A stretch of 64,000 nt of DNA from Oligoflexus tunisiensis (GTDB taxonomy: Bacteria > Bdellovibrionota_B > Oligoflexia > Oligoflexales > Oligoflexaceae): the NCBI RefSeq assembly GCF_001748245.1, contig NZ_BDFO01000001.1, forward strand, positions 1,597,345 to 1,661,344, given 5' to 3'. The notes under the pieces are model-generated. The model was not told where the DNA came from and did no database searches. It saw nothing but the letters and a program-made list of their open reading frames with translations. A program made the position numbers and the translations under genes. Shown here piece by piece: positions 1 through 7,794 of the stretch; the first letter of the stretch is position 1, and the number at the start of each line of letters is the position of its first letter.

Positions 1-216
1 ATGCGCCAAATCTCCGATACCTGGCACGGGCGCATCGAGCCCATCGAGTAATGGTGACAAACTTGGCAGCGGCAAAATATCGATGAGATCGCGTTCGAGC
101 ATCCACATGCCAATATCATGAGCGAGTTCAGCCGGCAAAAGGCGCAGAAGGGCCGTGCCCCAACGGGCGAAGAGGGTTGTGGGGCTACTGTTGCGAAGGA
201 CGCGACTTGATTCCAT
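1..216 (-). CDS. pyrD: Dihydroorotate dehydrogenase (quinone-type), N-terminal part only
   Basis: This gene runs off the left edge, so only its first 72 codons are present. They read from an ATG at 216 and remain open to base 1. The peptide has the amphipathic N-terminal helix layout of class 2 dihydroorotate dehydrogenases: a short arginine-rich start, then LLRLLPAELAHDIGMWMLER, where the family has a conserved 'AE.AHdlg...L' pattern, then a 'PVPGIGDLAH' strand that normally leads to the 'NPvGLAAGFDK' loop just outside the window. The family oxidises dihydroorotate to orotate at the membrane using quinone (pyrimidine synthesis). The identification rests on a short N-terminus, and the FMN-binding and catalytic parts are not visible. 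It is transcribed divergently from the coiled-coil gene at 433. Confidence 0.6.
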   Translation of the reverse strand, partial: MESSRVLRNSSPTTLFARWGTALLRLLPAELAHDIGMWMLERDLIDILPLPSLSPLLDGLDAPVPGIGDLAH

Positions 217-330
217 GACATACCCATGCAGAGAAAGTGGACGACGGTTATCAATAACTCCTCAACCATAAAGTTGTCCATGACACTCTCAGTGTTCGGG
301 ATGGTCCCCTACGCAAACCGCTGACTTCGA

Positions 331-339
331 TGTTATACT
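331..339 (+). promoter_or_regulatory. Candidate extended -10 promoter element
   Basis: TGTTATACT fits the extended -10 pattern (TGn followed by TATACT) in the divergent spacer between the PyrD-like gene and the coiled-coil gene. No good -35 lies 17 bases upstream, which is tolerable for extended -10 promoters. It would drive the gene starting at 433. Confidence 0.4.
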
Positions 340-432
340 GAAAGAAATAAACCACTCGTTTCGTCGAAAGACAGCCCGCCTCGCGCAATGCAGGCCAACG
401 GGGCTCAGGTCCTTGGGACAAGGAATCCGCAC

Positions 433-2610
433 ATGTTTATCGAAGGTATGAAAATCATCCTGCAGGATGGCGACACGCCGCGTCTCTGGCGCTTTCGGAA
501 TGATCAGGGCGCTCATCGGAATATTTGTGTTCTTCAGGCGTCCGATGATGAGCAGCAACTCTTCATGGCCGCGCTGCGCTGGGGTTTCGGGGGACCGCGC
601 GATCCGCGCATCAAAGCCGCCATGATTCATCTCACGGACAACGATGGTGCAGCATGGATCCTGGATCGCAGCGTCGATCAGCTGCGAGCCTATAAAAACC
701 GTCAGGCCTTTGACGGTCGCTCGGAAAATTGCCTGAAGGAAATACTCAAGGATTATTTGCCAGCCGGTTATCAGGAAGCGGTGACGCTCACCGATGTGTT
801 GCGGGAATACGATCTGGGTTTCGATGGCAGTACTTTGCAGGCCAAACCACGATCCCTTGGGCGCGTGCGGAAATCTTCCGTCGAACGTCAGGTTCGCGAA
901 CGGGCCGATGAGTTGCGCCTCAGTCTTCAAACTCTCCTGAATTTGGATCAGCTGCCGAGCCGGACCCAGATCGAGCAGCTTTTACAAAATGGCGAATCCA
1001 TCATGCGCCGGAACCTGGCCTTGCGACAGCAGGCCCGGGATGTCGGTGGAGCCGCGGCTCATTTCAATCAGCTGGACACCAGTCTCAGCAGCCGATTGGA
1101 ACAGGAACTCAAGCAGCTGGAGCAGATCCAGGACACCGCCGCCCCCTTGCTTGATCCGGCCCGAAGTCCCAAGGTTATGAAGGAGCGCCTCGCCGAAGTG
1201 AATCAGGAACTGCTCCATCTGAGCGCGCAGCTGGAACTCAAGACTCTGCCGGCCCCCGATGCGGACATCGACTGGAGTCTGATCCTCCAGACTCTGACCC
1301 GTTACGTGGCTTATGAAAAGCTGGAAAAGGCGACCCGCAAAAGCGTTCAGGACGCCCGCGCACTTGTGAAACCCGCCTATGATGAATACCGGGGAGCCGT
1401 GAGCCGCTTCCTGCAGATCGACCGCGACCTGATCCGGGAACTGGAACAATGTCTGGCTGAGATCGCCGATGGCGTGCGGCGGGCCGAAGGTGATGAGACC
1501 GGAAAAAAGGATGGGCTCGCGGTCAAACTGAATAAACTTTTGGGTTGGCAGGCGAAGGAGGGCGAATTGCCCGGACAGCCGGTCCAGAGTGCGGCTCAGC
1601 AACTCGACCAGGCCCGCGCGGCCGTGAACCTTTGCCTCAATCAGATAGGCAAGCTCTATGCCGACCTTGAGCGTCATGCCGAGCTGCATGATGAAAAACT
1701 GCAGGACCTCGATGAGCGCTATGAAAAAGTGGTGACCGAGTACGGCAAGGCTCGTGAGCAATGGCTGCTTGTCAGTCGCAAGGCTCAACTGCCGGCGGAA
1801 ACAAGTCTGCGTTCGCTCATTAATTTTATAAATAATTACAACAAGATAACTCTCCTCTCCCAGAGGAAGGCTCGACTCGAGGAAGAGCTCGCGACCTGGC
1901 GCACGCAGGTGAAAAACCTCGGCCGCCTTCTGGAAGAGTGGCGAACCCATACGGGCAGTCAGAAGTCGCTCGCGCTCGATAACATCCACCTGATCCTGGC
2001 CGAGGCGCGCGGCGTGCTCCAGTATGTCGCCAAGAAAAAGAACCAGCTGGAAAAGATCCGGGCCATCGAAAGCAAGCAGGAGGCCTTCCGCCAGCTCCGC
2101 GAGCGGATCGACCAGGATTTTACTCACCTGCTCACGCGCTGGAAGAAACTCGCCGCTCAGATCGGGTTCGGTGAGCTCGCGATGCCGACCGAGCAATGGG
2201 GACAAATTTATGCCTCCGGTATTGAATGGCTCACCCTGGATCGCCTTCTGATCGAAGATAGCAAAGCCCTGAAAAATGAGCAGATTTTCGCTGCTGAAAC
2301 CTTGGATCATCCGCTCGTTTCCTATCACTGGAGCGCCGGAGCGCAGGGGAACAAGGGACGGATCGCCCTGCTTCAGCAGCTCGACCATGCCGACGATGGT
2401 GGGTTCGTCCTCCTCCTGACCGAGGATGCGGTCCTGGTCGAGATGATCCAAAAGCTTGGCGTGAACCTCGGAACACGAACTGCAGCAAAGGCTTCACAAA
2501 CCCAACCTGCACCGCAGCCGGCGGCGAAGTCGGTGATGTCGGAGAAGGCCAAGGCGGCTCTTGAAGTCTTCGCCAGCAGACAAGCTGGTGGTCATCGCGA
2601 TCGAAGCTGA
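433..2610 (+). CDS. Large coiled-coil protein of unknown function
   Basis: The protein has 725 residues from the ATG at 433. That start has an AAGGA eight bases upstream; an in-frame start 15 codons earlier has no ribosome-binding site. The first ~110 residues look globular and mix strands and helices. From about residue 150 to 650 the sequence is dominated by long, charged, heptad-like helices (many E/K/Q/R/L runs) without signal peptide or membrane segment. The last ~70 residues are globular, then alanine/proline-rich. The shape recalls SMC/YhaN-like coiled-coil proteins, but no Walker A motif is present, so an ATPase role is not supported. It is a single-gene unit followed by a 365-base gap. 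Function unknown. Confidence 0.75.
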   Translation: MFIEGMKIILQDGDTPRLWRFRNDQGAHRNICVLQASDDEQQLFMAALRWGFGGPRDPRIKAAMIHLTDNDGAAWILDRSVDQLRAYKNRQAFDGRSENCLKEILKDYLPAGYQEAVTLTDVLREYDLGFDGSTLQAKPRSLGRVRKSSVERQVRERADELRLSLQTLLNLDQLPSRTQIEQLLQNGESIMRRNLALRQQARDVGGAAAHFNQLDTSLSSRLEQELKQLEQIQDTAAPLLDPARSPKVMKERLAEVNQELLHLSAQLELKTLPAPDADIDWSLILQTLTRYVAYEKLEKATRKSVQDARALVKPAYDEYRGAVSRFLQIDRDLIRELEQCLAEIADGVRRAEGDETGKKDGLAVKLNKLLGWQAKEGELPGQPVQSAAQQLDQARAAVNLCLNQIGKLYADLERHAELHDEKLQDLDERYEKVVTEYGKAREQWLLVSRKAQLPAETSLRSLINFINNYNKITLLSQRKARLEEELATWRTQVKNLGRLLEEWRTHTGSQKSLALDNIHLILAEARGVLQYVAKKKNQLEKIRAIESKQEAFRQLRERIDQDFTHLLTRWKKLAAQIGFGELAMPTEQWGQIYASGIEWLTLDRLLIEDSKALKNEQIFAAETLDHPLVSYHWSAGAQGNKGRIALLQQLDHADDGGFVLLLTEDAVLVEMIQKLGVNLGTRTAAKASQTQPAPQPAAKSVMSEKAKAALEVFASRQAGGHRDRS

Positions 2611-2975
2611 CGACGAGCGTTGAGAAATTCGTCGGAAATCGGTTGGAAATGAGGGCGGAAATGAGCCTGAAAACACCGTCGGTGTGAGGCTCCAAGGTCG
2701 GGAAAATGCAGAGAAAAAAAATGCTAAAGGTTTTTTGAGAGAGGATTTCTCGAAGAAAATGAAGCGGCAACTCTTTAGTTCTGAGCATGTGGTCCGATAG
2801 GTAAACATCAAGTTTGAGAGAAGGTGAGCATGAGATCCTTCTCACACACAAAAGATGTGTGTTAAGATGAAAACAAGGTTCAGTTCTTTCGTAAGGTGGT
2901 AACCGGGGTCCTCGAGATCCCGTCAGTCCCGGGTGGGGCTCATATCACATCCAAAGTTAGGAGGAATTGAGAGTT
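2611..2975. other. Intergenic spacer before the histone-like gene
   Basis: This 365-base stretch has no convincing gene. It contains a perfect 7-bp hairpin at 2844-2862 (ACACACA, 5-base loop, TGTGTGT) without a following T-run, so it is not a standard terminator. GC-rich self-complementary sequence at about 2905-2940 may form part of a structured leader for the lysine-rich gene. An AGGAGGAA Shine-Dalgarno at 2959-2966 closes the spacer. Confidence 0.5.
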
Positions 2976-3236
2976 ATGGCGAAGAAGACTACGAAGAAAG
3001 CTGGCAAGAAGAAGGCAGTGAAGAAGGCGACCAAGAAAGCTGTGAAGAAAAAAGCAGCCAAGAAAGCCACCAAGAAAGCTGCCGCTAAGAAAAAGCCAGC
3101 CAAGAAAAAGGCTAAAAAAGCCGCCAAGAAAAAGGCTACCAAGAAAGCCGCCGGCAAGAAAAAGGCCAAGAGAAAGGCCAAGCGCAAATCCCGCAAGTCG
3201 ACTGTGAGCGTCGACGGTTTGCCTTCGCCCATGTAA
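2976..3236 (+). CDS. Lysine/alanine-rich histone H1-like DNA-binding protein
   Basis: The protein has 86 residues, and roughly three quarters of them are Lys or Ala. It is built from repeated AKK, KKAxKKA and KKATKKA motifs, ending in a short tail with SRKSTVSVDGLPSPM. The composition matches eukaryotic-H1-like basic tails found in Bdellovibrio, Chlamydia (Hc2), Bordetella (BpH1) and AlgP-type proteins, which coat or compact DNA; a nucleoid role here is inference. The ATG at 2976 sits nine bases after AGGAGGAA, a near-perfect ribosome-binding site suggesting high expression. An in-frame TTG at 2967 directly abuts that site and is rejected. The gene has its own strong terminator. Only the C-terminal 12 residues are of normal complexity. 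Confidence 0.85.
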   Translation: MAKKTTKKAGKKKAVKKATKKAVKKKAAKKATKKAAAKKKPAKKKAKKAAKKKATKKAAGKKKAKRKAKRKSRKSTVSVDGLPSPM

Positions 3237-3260
3237 TCCGGTACTGCTCAGAAAATATTA

Positions 3261-3296
3261 AACACCATCCAGACTTGGATGGTGTTTTCTTTTTTT
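3261..3296 (+). terminator. Rho-independent terminator of the histone-like gene
   Basis: A perfect 10-bp stem (AACACCATCC / GGATGGTGTT) with a 6-base loop is followed by TTCTTTTTTT. It lies 24 bases after the stop codon. Confidence 0.92.
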
Positions 3297-3380
3297 GGGG
3301 TTCTGCTTTGGGGGCTGAATCTGCCAGCGATGCACGATCCTGGGTGCAGAACCCAGGCAATTGTTACCCATTTGTAAACG

Positions 3381-3743
3381 TCAGGGCAGGTCGAGGGCCT
3401 TGGTCACGCGATCGATCAGATCCTGGAGCTTGATAGGCTTGGCAAAAACATCTTCCGCACCCGCCGCCAGCGCTTCCTCGCGCGTTTTATCGCTATAACC
3501 GGTAATCAAAAACACTTTAGGTCTTTTAGGGTTATGCTTTTTGATATCCTCGAGCAGCTTCATGCCGCCGCCCTTGGGCATGCGGATGTCGCTGACGACA
3601 AGGTCAGGATCCTTGGCCTTGACGATCTCAAAAGCCTGGGCTGCATCGTGAGCCACGAACGTTTCAAAGCCCTGGCTGTCGAAGGTGAAGGACATCATTT
3701 CACAAATGTCGATTTCATCATCCACGATCAGGATCTTCGCCAT
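3381..3743 (-). CDS. Single-domain CheY-like response regulator
   Basis: This 120-residue protein is a receiver domain only. All signature residues are present: acidic pair D8-D9, phospho-acceptor D52 in VVSDIRMP, T81 in ITGYSD and K102 in FAKPIK. There is no output domain, so it must act through protein contacts (motor, phosphorelay or adaptor). The 'SDIRMPKGGGMKLL' loop is typical of receivers from hybrid or NtrC-like systems rather than chemotaxis CheY. It stands alone, 147 bases upstream of the 5' end of nothing related: the downstream minus-strand genes lie on its other side and the beta-oxidation operon ends 147 bases before its start region. Its kinase is not identifiable here, although the HPt protein at 20.6 kb and the large CheA-like kinase at 45.8 kb are possible partners (inference). 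Confidence 0.92.
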   Translation of the reverse strand: MAKILIVDDEIDICEMMSFTFDSQGFETFVAHDAAQAFEIVKAKDPDLVVSDIRMPKGGGMKLLEDIKKHNPKRPKVFLITGYSDKTREEALAAGAEDVFAKPIKLQDLIDRVTKALDLP

Positions 3744-3890
3744 AGAGCACCTTCTCCAACATTACCGGCTGTCTGGTTTGAAGCCTATCATCTCATCATT
3801 GCTCGGCAAAAGAAAGCGGGAACACAAGGGAAAACACGAAGGGGACGCAATGGCGCGTCCCCTGGATGTGGGAAATGATTCCGGGGAAGA

Positions 3891-5072
3891 TTAGAGCTTT
3901 TCGAAGATGCCCGCAGCACCCATGCCGGTTCCGATACACATTGAAACCATACCGTACTTCTGTTTGTCACGCTCCATGCCGTGCAGAAGAGTGGCCGTGA
4001 GCTTGGCTCCGGTCGCGCCCAGCGGATGGCCCAGGGCAATGGCGCCGCCGGTGGGATTGACGATCGTCGGGTCGATTTCGAGATGCCGCATGACAGCCAG
4101 AGCCTGGGCGGCAAAGGCCTCGTTGAGTTCGATGCGCTGGATATCCTTGAGCGTCAGGCCACCGAGTTTGAGGGCGCGGGGAATCGCCTCAATCGGACCA
4201 ATACCCATCACACGGGGTGGAACACCGGCGACGCTAAAGCTGACAAAGCGGGCCATCGGCTTCAATTTGTATTTTTTGACAAACTCCTCGGACACAACCA
4301 TGCACATGGCGGCCCCATCGGACATCTGCGAGGAGTTGCCGGCCGTCACCACACCAGCCGTGCGGAAAGCGGGTTTCAATGAAGCCAGCGCTTCATAACT
4401 GGTGTCGGCGCGCGGGCCTTCATCGGTATCGACCGTCAGCTCCTGAAGCGCCACGACCCCGCCTGGACCAGGGGTGCGTATCGTGGTTTTCACGGGTGCA
4501 ATCTCAGCTTTGAAATGACCCTTTTGGATGGCAGCCACCGCCTTTTGATGCGACTCATACGAGAAGCGATCCTGATCTTCGCGGCTGACTTTGTAATCTT
4601 TCGATACGTTTTCAGCCGTCAGACCCATGCCGAGGTAATAATCACCGCGACCTTCCTTCATGATGGTCCGACTGCCGACCGCCTTATGCCCCATCATGGG
4701 CACGAGTGACATCGACTCGGTGCCACCGGCCAGGATACAGTGAGCGGCGCCGGCCTGGATTTGGAAAGCCGCCATGGCAATGGTCTGCAGACCGGATGAA
4801 CAGAAACGGTTGACCGTCACACCGGGAACATTTTCGGGCAGGTTGGCCAGAAGAACGGCAAAACGGGCCACGTTCATGCCTTGCTCGGCTTCCGGCATCG
4901 CGCAACCGACGATGCAGTCATCGATCTCTTTCGGATCGACACCAGGATTGGCAGCCATGACCGCGCGAATCAGATCCGCGCACAGGTCATCGGGCCGTTT
5001 GCTGCGCAGGTTGCCACGGAAGGCCTTGCCCACCGCCGAACGCAAGGGACTGACGATATAAGCAGTTTTCAT
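3891..5072 (-). CDS. fadA: Acetyl-CoA C-acyltransferase (3-ketoacyl-CoA thiolase)
   Basis: The protein has 393 residues and catalyses thiolytic cleavage of 3-ketoacyl-CoA to acetyl-CoA and a shortened acyl-CoA. The full thiolase triad is visible: C91 in NRFCSSG (acyl-enzyme nucleophile), H349 in ALGHPLGATG and C379 in SMCIGTGMGAAG. The chosen ATG at 5072 has AAAGGA seven bases upstream; a TTG seven codons earlier overlaps that site and is rejected. It follows the FadN-type gene by only 17 bases on the same strand, so the two form a beta-oxidation operon. Degradative thiolases and biosynthetic acetoacetyl-CoA thiolases share these motifs; the operon partner favours a degradative role. Confidence 0.93.
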   Translation of the reverse strand: MKTAYIVSPLRSAVGKAFRGNLRSKRPDDLCADLIRAVMAANPGVDPKEIDDCIVGCAMPEAEQGMNVARFAVLLANLPENVPGVTVNRFCSSGLQTIAMAAFQIQAGAAHCILAGGTESMSLVPMMGHKAVGSRTIMKEGRGDYYLGMGLTAENVSKDYKVSREDQDRFSYESHQKAVAAIQKGHFKAEIAPVKTTIRTPGPGGVVALQELTVDTDEGPRADTSYEALASLKPAFRTAGVVTAGNSSQMSDGAAMCMVVSEEFVKKYKLKPMARFVSFSVAGVPPRVMGIGPIEAIPRALKLGGLTLKDIQRIELNEAFAAQALAVMRHLEIDPTIVNPTGGAIALGHPLGATGAKLTATLLHGMERDKQKYGMVSMCIGTGMGAAGIFEKL

Positions 5073-5089
5073 GGAAAAGTCCTTTCTGA

Positions 5090-7516
5090 TCAATTGCGCA
5101 AAGGTTTACCGGTTTTCAGCATGTGCTCGATGCGTTCCTGGGTTTTGGTTTCCTTGCAAAGCTCGACGAACACCCGGCGTTCCAGATCCAAAAGGTAGTC
5201 TTCCGAAACCATCTGGCCGCCATCGATCTCACCACCGCAGAGCACGGTCGCAACCTTTTCACCCACCACAGCATCATACGGCGAAATCTGCCGCGCGTGT
5301 ACCATGTTGTAGAGCATCATATTGAAAGTCTGAATACCGGGATCACCGGCCACCTTGATTTGAGTGGCAGGCAGAGGCGGCTGGTAACCATTTTCCACCA
5401 GCTCCAGCACCCGACGTTTGGCACGAATGATCTGATAATCACGCGCGATGGAGACGGTGGCCTTGTGTCCGTAAAGACCCATTTCAATCGCCTCCAGACC
5501 CGAGGTCGAAGTCTTCGCCATCCCGATCAGGAGGAAGGCCCGCTGAAGGAACGGCATCGGATCGGTATTTTCGCCGAGAGCCGCATTTTTATAGGCCCGC
5601 ACCGCAAGTTCCTTGGTTCCGCCGCCGCCCGGAATCAAACCCACACCCACTTCAACCAGACCCGCGAAGGTATCACCCGCCAGAATCTGTTCGGAGGTAT
5701 GCAGGGACACTTCGCAACCGCCGCCGAGCACGAGGCCATGGGGACAGCTGACGCTCGGGAAGGGCGCATACTTCACCATCTGCATTACGCCCTGGAAGCG
5801 GCGCAGCAGGGCATCGATGTCGCTGAACTTGTTCTCTTTGATCGCGCCCAGAATTTGCCTGAGATCCGCACCGGCCGAGAAAACTTCCCCGTCGTTGCCG
5901 ATCACGAGGCCGGCGAAATCCGCCTTCACCTTGTCCACAGCCTTATGGATGAGGTCGGTGATTTCCGCGTTGATCGAGTTCATTTTGGAATGGAAAACCA
6001 GGGCCGCGACGCCATCCTTGATATCGACGAGGCTGGCGCTGGCATTGCCGATCACCACGCGCTTGTCTTCCGGATTGTGCGCCTTGGGCAGATAGAAAAG
6101 GTGCGGCTGCTTCGGAATCGGCTGATCCTTGCCTTTCGGACCGATGTACTGGGAGACCGCGCCGGTCAGATGCCAGTCGACGCTGTTGGGCGTGGGTTTA
6201 TAAAACTTCACACCGGCCTTGAGCCAGTCGGGAAGTTTCACGCCTTCGAGTTTCATGCGTTCCAGAACGGTGTCGTAGCCGAGGCCCTGCCAGAGTTCAA
6301 AGGGACCCCATTCCCAGTTGAAGCCCCACTTGATGCCGTTGTCGATGCTGAGCGGCTGACCGTCGGCGATCTCCTCGAGCAGGATCGCGGAATAGGCCAT
6401 GGTATCGCGCAGCGTCCGCCAGATAAATTGGGCGCCGGCATCGTTGTGACCCAGGATCAGTTTCAGGCGTTCAATCGTATCGGGAACCTTTTTGGTCTGC
6501 TCCATCCAGGGGAAGGACTGCGGCTCCTGGGCCACATAGCTATCGTTTTGCGGACGATAGGCTAGGATCTCGGTTTCACCCTTGGCGTTGGTCGTTTTTT
6601 TATAGGCACCGACCGAATTCGATTTTTGGCCGAGGGCTCCCTTTTGAATGAGGCCTTCGATCCACTTGGGAACGGCGAACATTTCAATATAAGGATCATT
6701 GGGTGCATAGAGCTGGACGTTTTTCGCGACGTGGGCGAAGACATCGATCCCCACCACATCCATGGTGCGGAAGGTCGCCGAAGCCGGACGTCCCATCAGC
6801 TTGCCCGTCAAGGCATCGACCGTTTCCACGGTCAGGCCCAGGTCTTCCATGTGTTTGAAGGAACACATCATGTTGAAGACGCCGATCCGGTTGGCGATGA
6901 AGTTGATCGTGTCCTTGGCGTAGACGATACCCTTGCCGAGGTATTTTTCGATCCAGTCGGACAGTTCCGCAACCAGCTGCGGGTCGCTTTTGGAGTGGGG
7001 AATGATTTCCAGGAGCTTCATATAGCGCGGTGGGTTGAAAAAGTGCGTGCCGAAGAAGCGGCGATGGAAATGCTCGTCGAGATCTTCCGACATTTTTTCC
7101 AGCGACAGACCCGAGGTGTTGGTCGTCACGGGAATATGGGGCTTCGCGCGTTCGGCGATCTGTTTGAGGATGCTCTTCTTGATGTCGAGGCGCTCGGCGA
7201 CCACTTCGATCACCCAGTCGACATCGGCCACCACCGACATATCATCTTCAAAGTTGCCGGGAATGAGATTGGCCAGAATCGAGTCGGAGGCCAGGGGCGA
7301 AGGCTTCAGCTTTTTCAGATTTTCAATGGCCAGGAGAGCAGGAGTCGAACGAAAATTCTTGCCGATGAGTTTGGCAATCTTGGGATCCTTGTGCGGTTCC
7401 TTGGCTGCCAGATCGAGAAGATGGGTGCGTACCCCGGCTGCCGCGAGATGGGCTGCGATCTGCGCCCCCATCACACCAGCACCGAGTACAGCAACTCTGC
7501 GTATTTTGAGCGGCAT
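5090..7516 (-). CDS. fadN: 3-hydroxyacyl-CoA dehydrogenase / enoyl-CoA hydratase (FadN-type)
   Basis: The protein has 808 residues. An N-terminal NAD-binding Rossmann fold begins at GAGVMGAQIAAHLAAAGV and is followed by the hydroxyacyl-CoA dehydrogenase core with GTHFFNPPRYMKLLEI. The C-terminal part (~490-700) is a crotonase domain with an oxyanion-hole-like stretch VLGGGCEVSL and GLIPGGGGTKEL. This dehydrogenase-first order is that of FadN/FadJ-variant proteins of Bacillus and deltaproteobacteria, and the reverse of E. coli FadB. It hydrates enoyl-CoA and oxidises the 3-hydroxyacyl-CoA; the thiolase downstream completes the cycle. The ATG at 7516 has AGGAG seven bases upstream. No acyl-CoA dehydrogenase or ligase lies nearby. 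Confidence 0.93.
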   Translation of the reverse strand: MPLKIRRVAVLGAGVMGAQIAAHLAAAGVRTHLLDLAAKEPHKDPKIAKLIGKNFRSTPALLAIENLKKLKPSPLASDSILANLIPGNFEDDMSVVADVDWVIEVVAERLDIKKSILKQIAERAKPHIPVTTNTSGLSLEKMSEDLDEHFHRRFFGTHFFNPPRYMKLLEIIPHSKSDPQLVAELSDWIEKYLGKGIVYAKDTINFIANRIGVFNMMCSFKHMEDLGLTVETVDALTGKLMGRPASATFRTMDVVGIDVFAHVAKNVQLYAPNDPYIEMFAVPKWIEGLIQKGALGQKSNSVGAYKKTTNAKGETEILAYRPQNDSYVAQEPQSFPWMEQTKKVPDTIERLKLILGHNDAGAQFIWRTLRDTMAYSAILLEEIADGQPLSIDNGIKWGFNWEWGPFELWQGLGYDTVLERMKLEGVKLPDWLKAGVKFYKPTPNSVDWHLTGAVSQYIGPKGKDQPIPKQPHLFYLPKAHNPEDKRVVIGNASASLVDIKDGVAALVFHSKMNSINAEITDLIHKAVDKVKADFAGLVIGNDGEVFSAGADLRQILGAIKENKFSDIDALLRRFQGVMQMVKYAPFPSVSCPHGLVLGGGCEVSLHTSEQILAGDTFAGLVEVGVGLIPGGGGTKELAVRAYKNAALGENTDPMPFLQRAFLLIGMAKTSTSGLEAIEMGLYGHKATVSIARDYQIIRAKRRVLELVENGYQPPLPATQIKVAGDPGIQTFNMMLYNMVHARQISPYDAVVGEKVATVLCGGEIDGGQMVSEDYLLDLERRVFVELCKETKTQERIEHMLKTGKPLRN

Positions 7517-7615
7517 ACATGAACTCCTAAAAAATTCGTAGTCGGTTGCGGTCCATAGCCCGTCAGCCCCATGCGCGTTTTGTCCACTGTCCGCCCGCGC
7601 ACGTCAGCCCATTGC

Positions 7616-7643
7616 ATTTGGTCTGGCCTATGCTTCACCAAAT
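7616..7643. promoter_or_regulatory. Inverted repeat upstream of the beta-oxidation operon
   Basis: ATTTGGT and ACCAAAT form a perfect 7-bp inverted repeat with a 14-base spacer, about 100 bases before the fadN start. A dyad in this position could be an operator for a TetR-type fatty-acid regulator. No regulator gene is adjacent and the proposal is inference. Confidence 0.35.
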
Positions 7644-7750
7644 TCTCTTTTGTTTCAAGGGATCGTTTATGGGCTGTGGTCCGCTTTCGTGAATGAGAAG
7701 ACAGACGTGTGCTGAGGGCTTTGAGAAAATGTAATGAGGAGTTTTATGAA

Positions 7751-7786
7751 AAGGCAAAACCCTGTTCGCCCCGGGACGAACAGGGT
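7751..7786 (-). terminator. Terminator of transketolase
   Basis: A perfect 10-bp stem (ACCCTGTTCG / CGAACAGGGT, 8-base loop) lies just after the tkt stop. On the minus strand it is followed by TTTGCCTTTTC, a short interrupted T-run. It separates tkt from fadN-fadA. Confidence 0.8.
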
Positions 7787-7794
7787 GTCATGAC

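Noticed and set aside
982..2451. 489-codon antisense frame in the coiled-coil gene
   Set aside because: It is a shadow of biased codon use; the sense frame has a ribosome site and heptad structure.
2844..2862. Hairpin as a terminator of the coiled-coil gene
   Set aside because: The 7-bp stem has no following T-run on the plus strand and lies about 230 bases beyond the stop.
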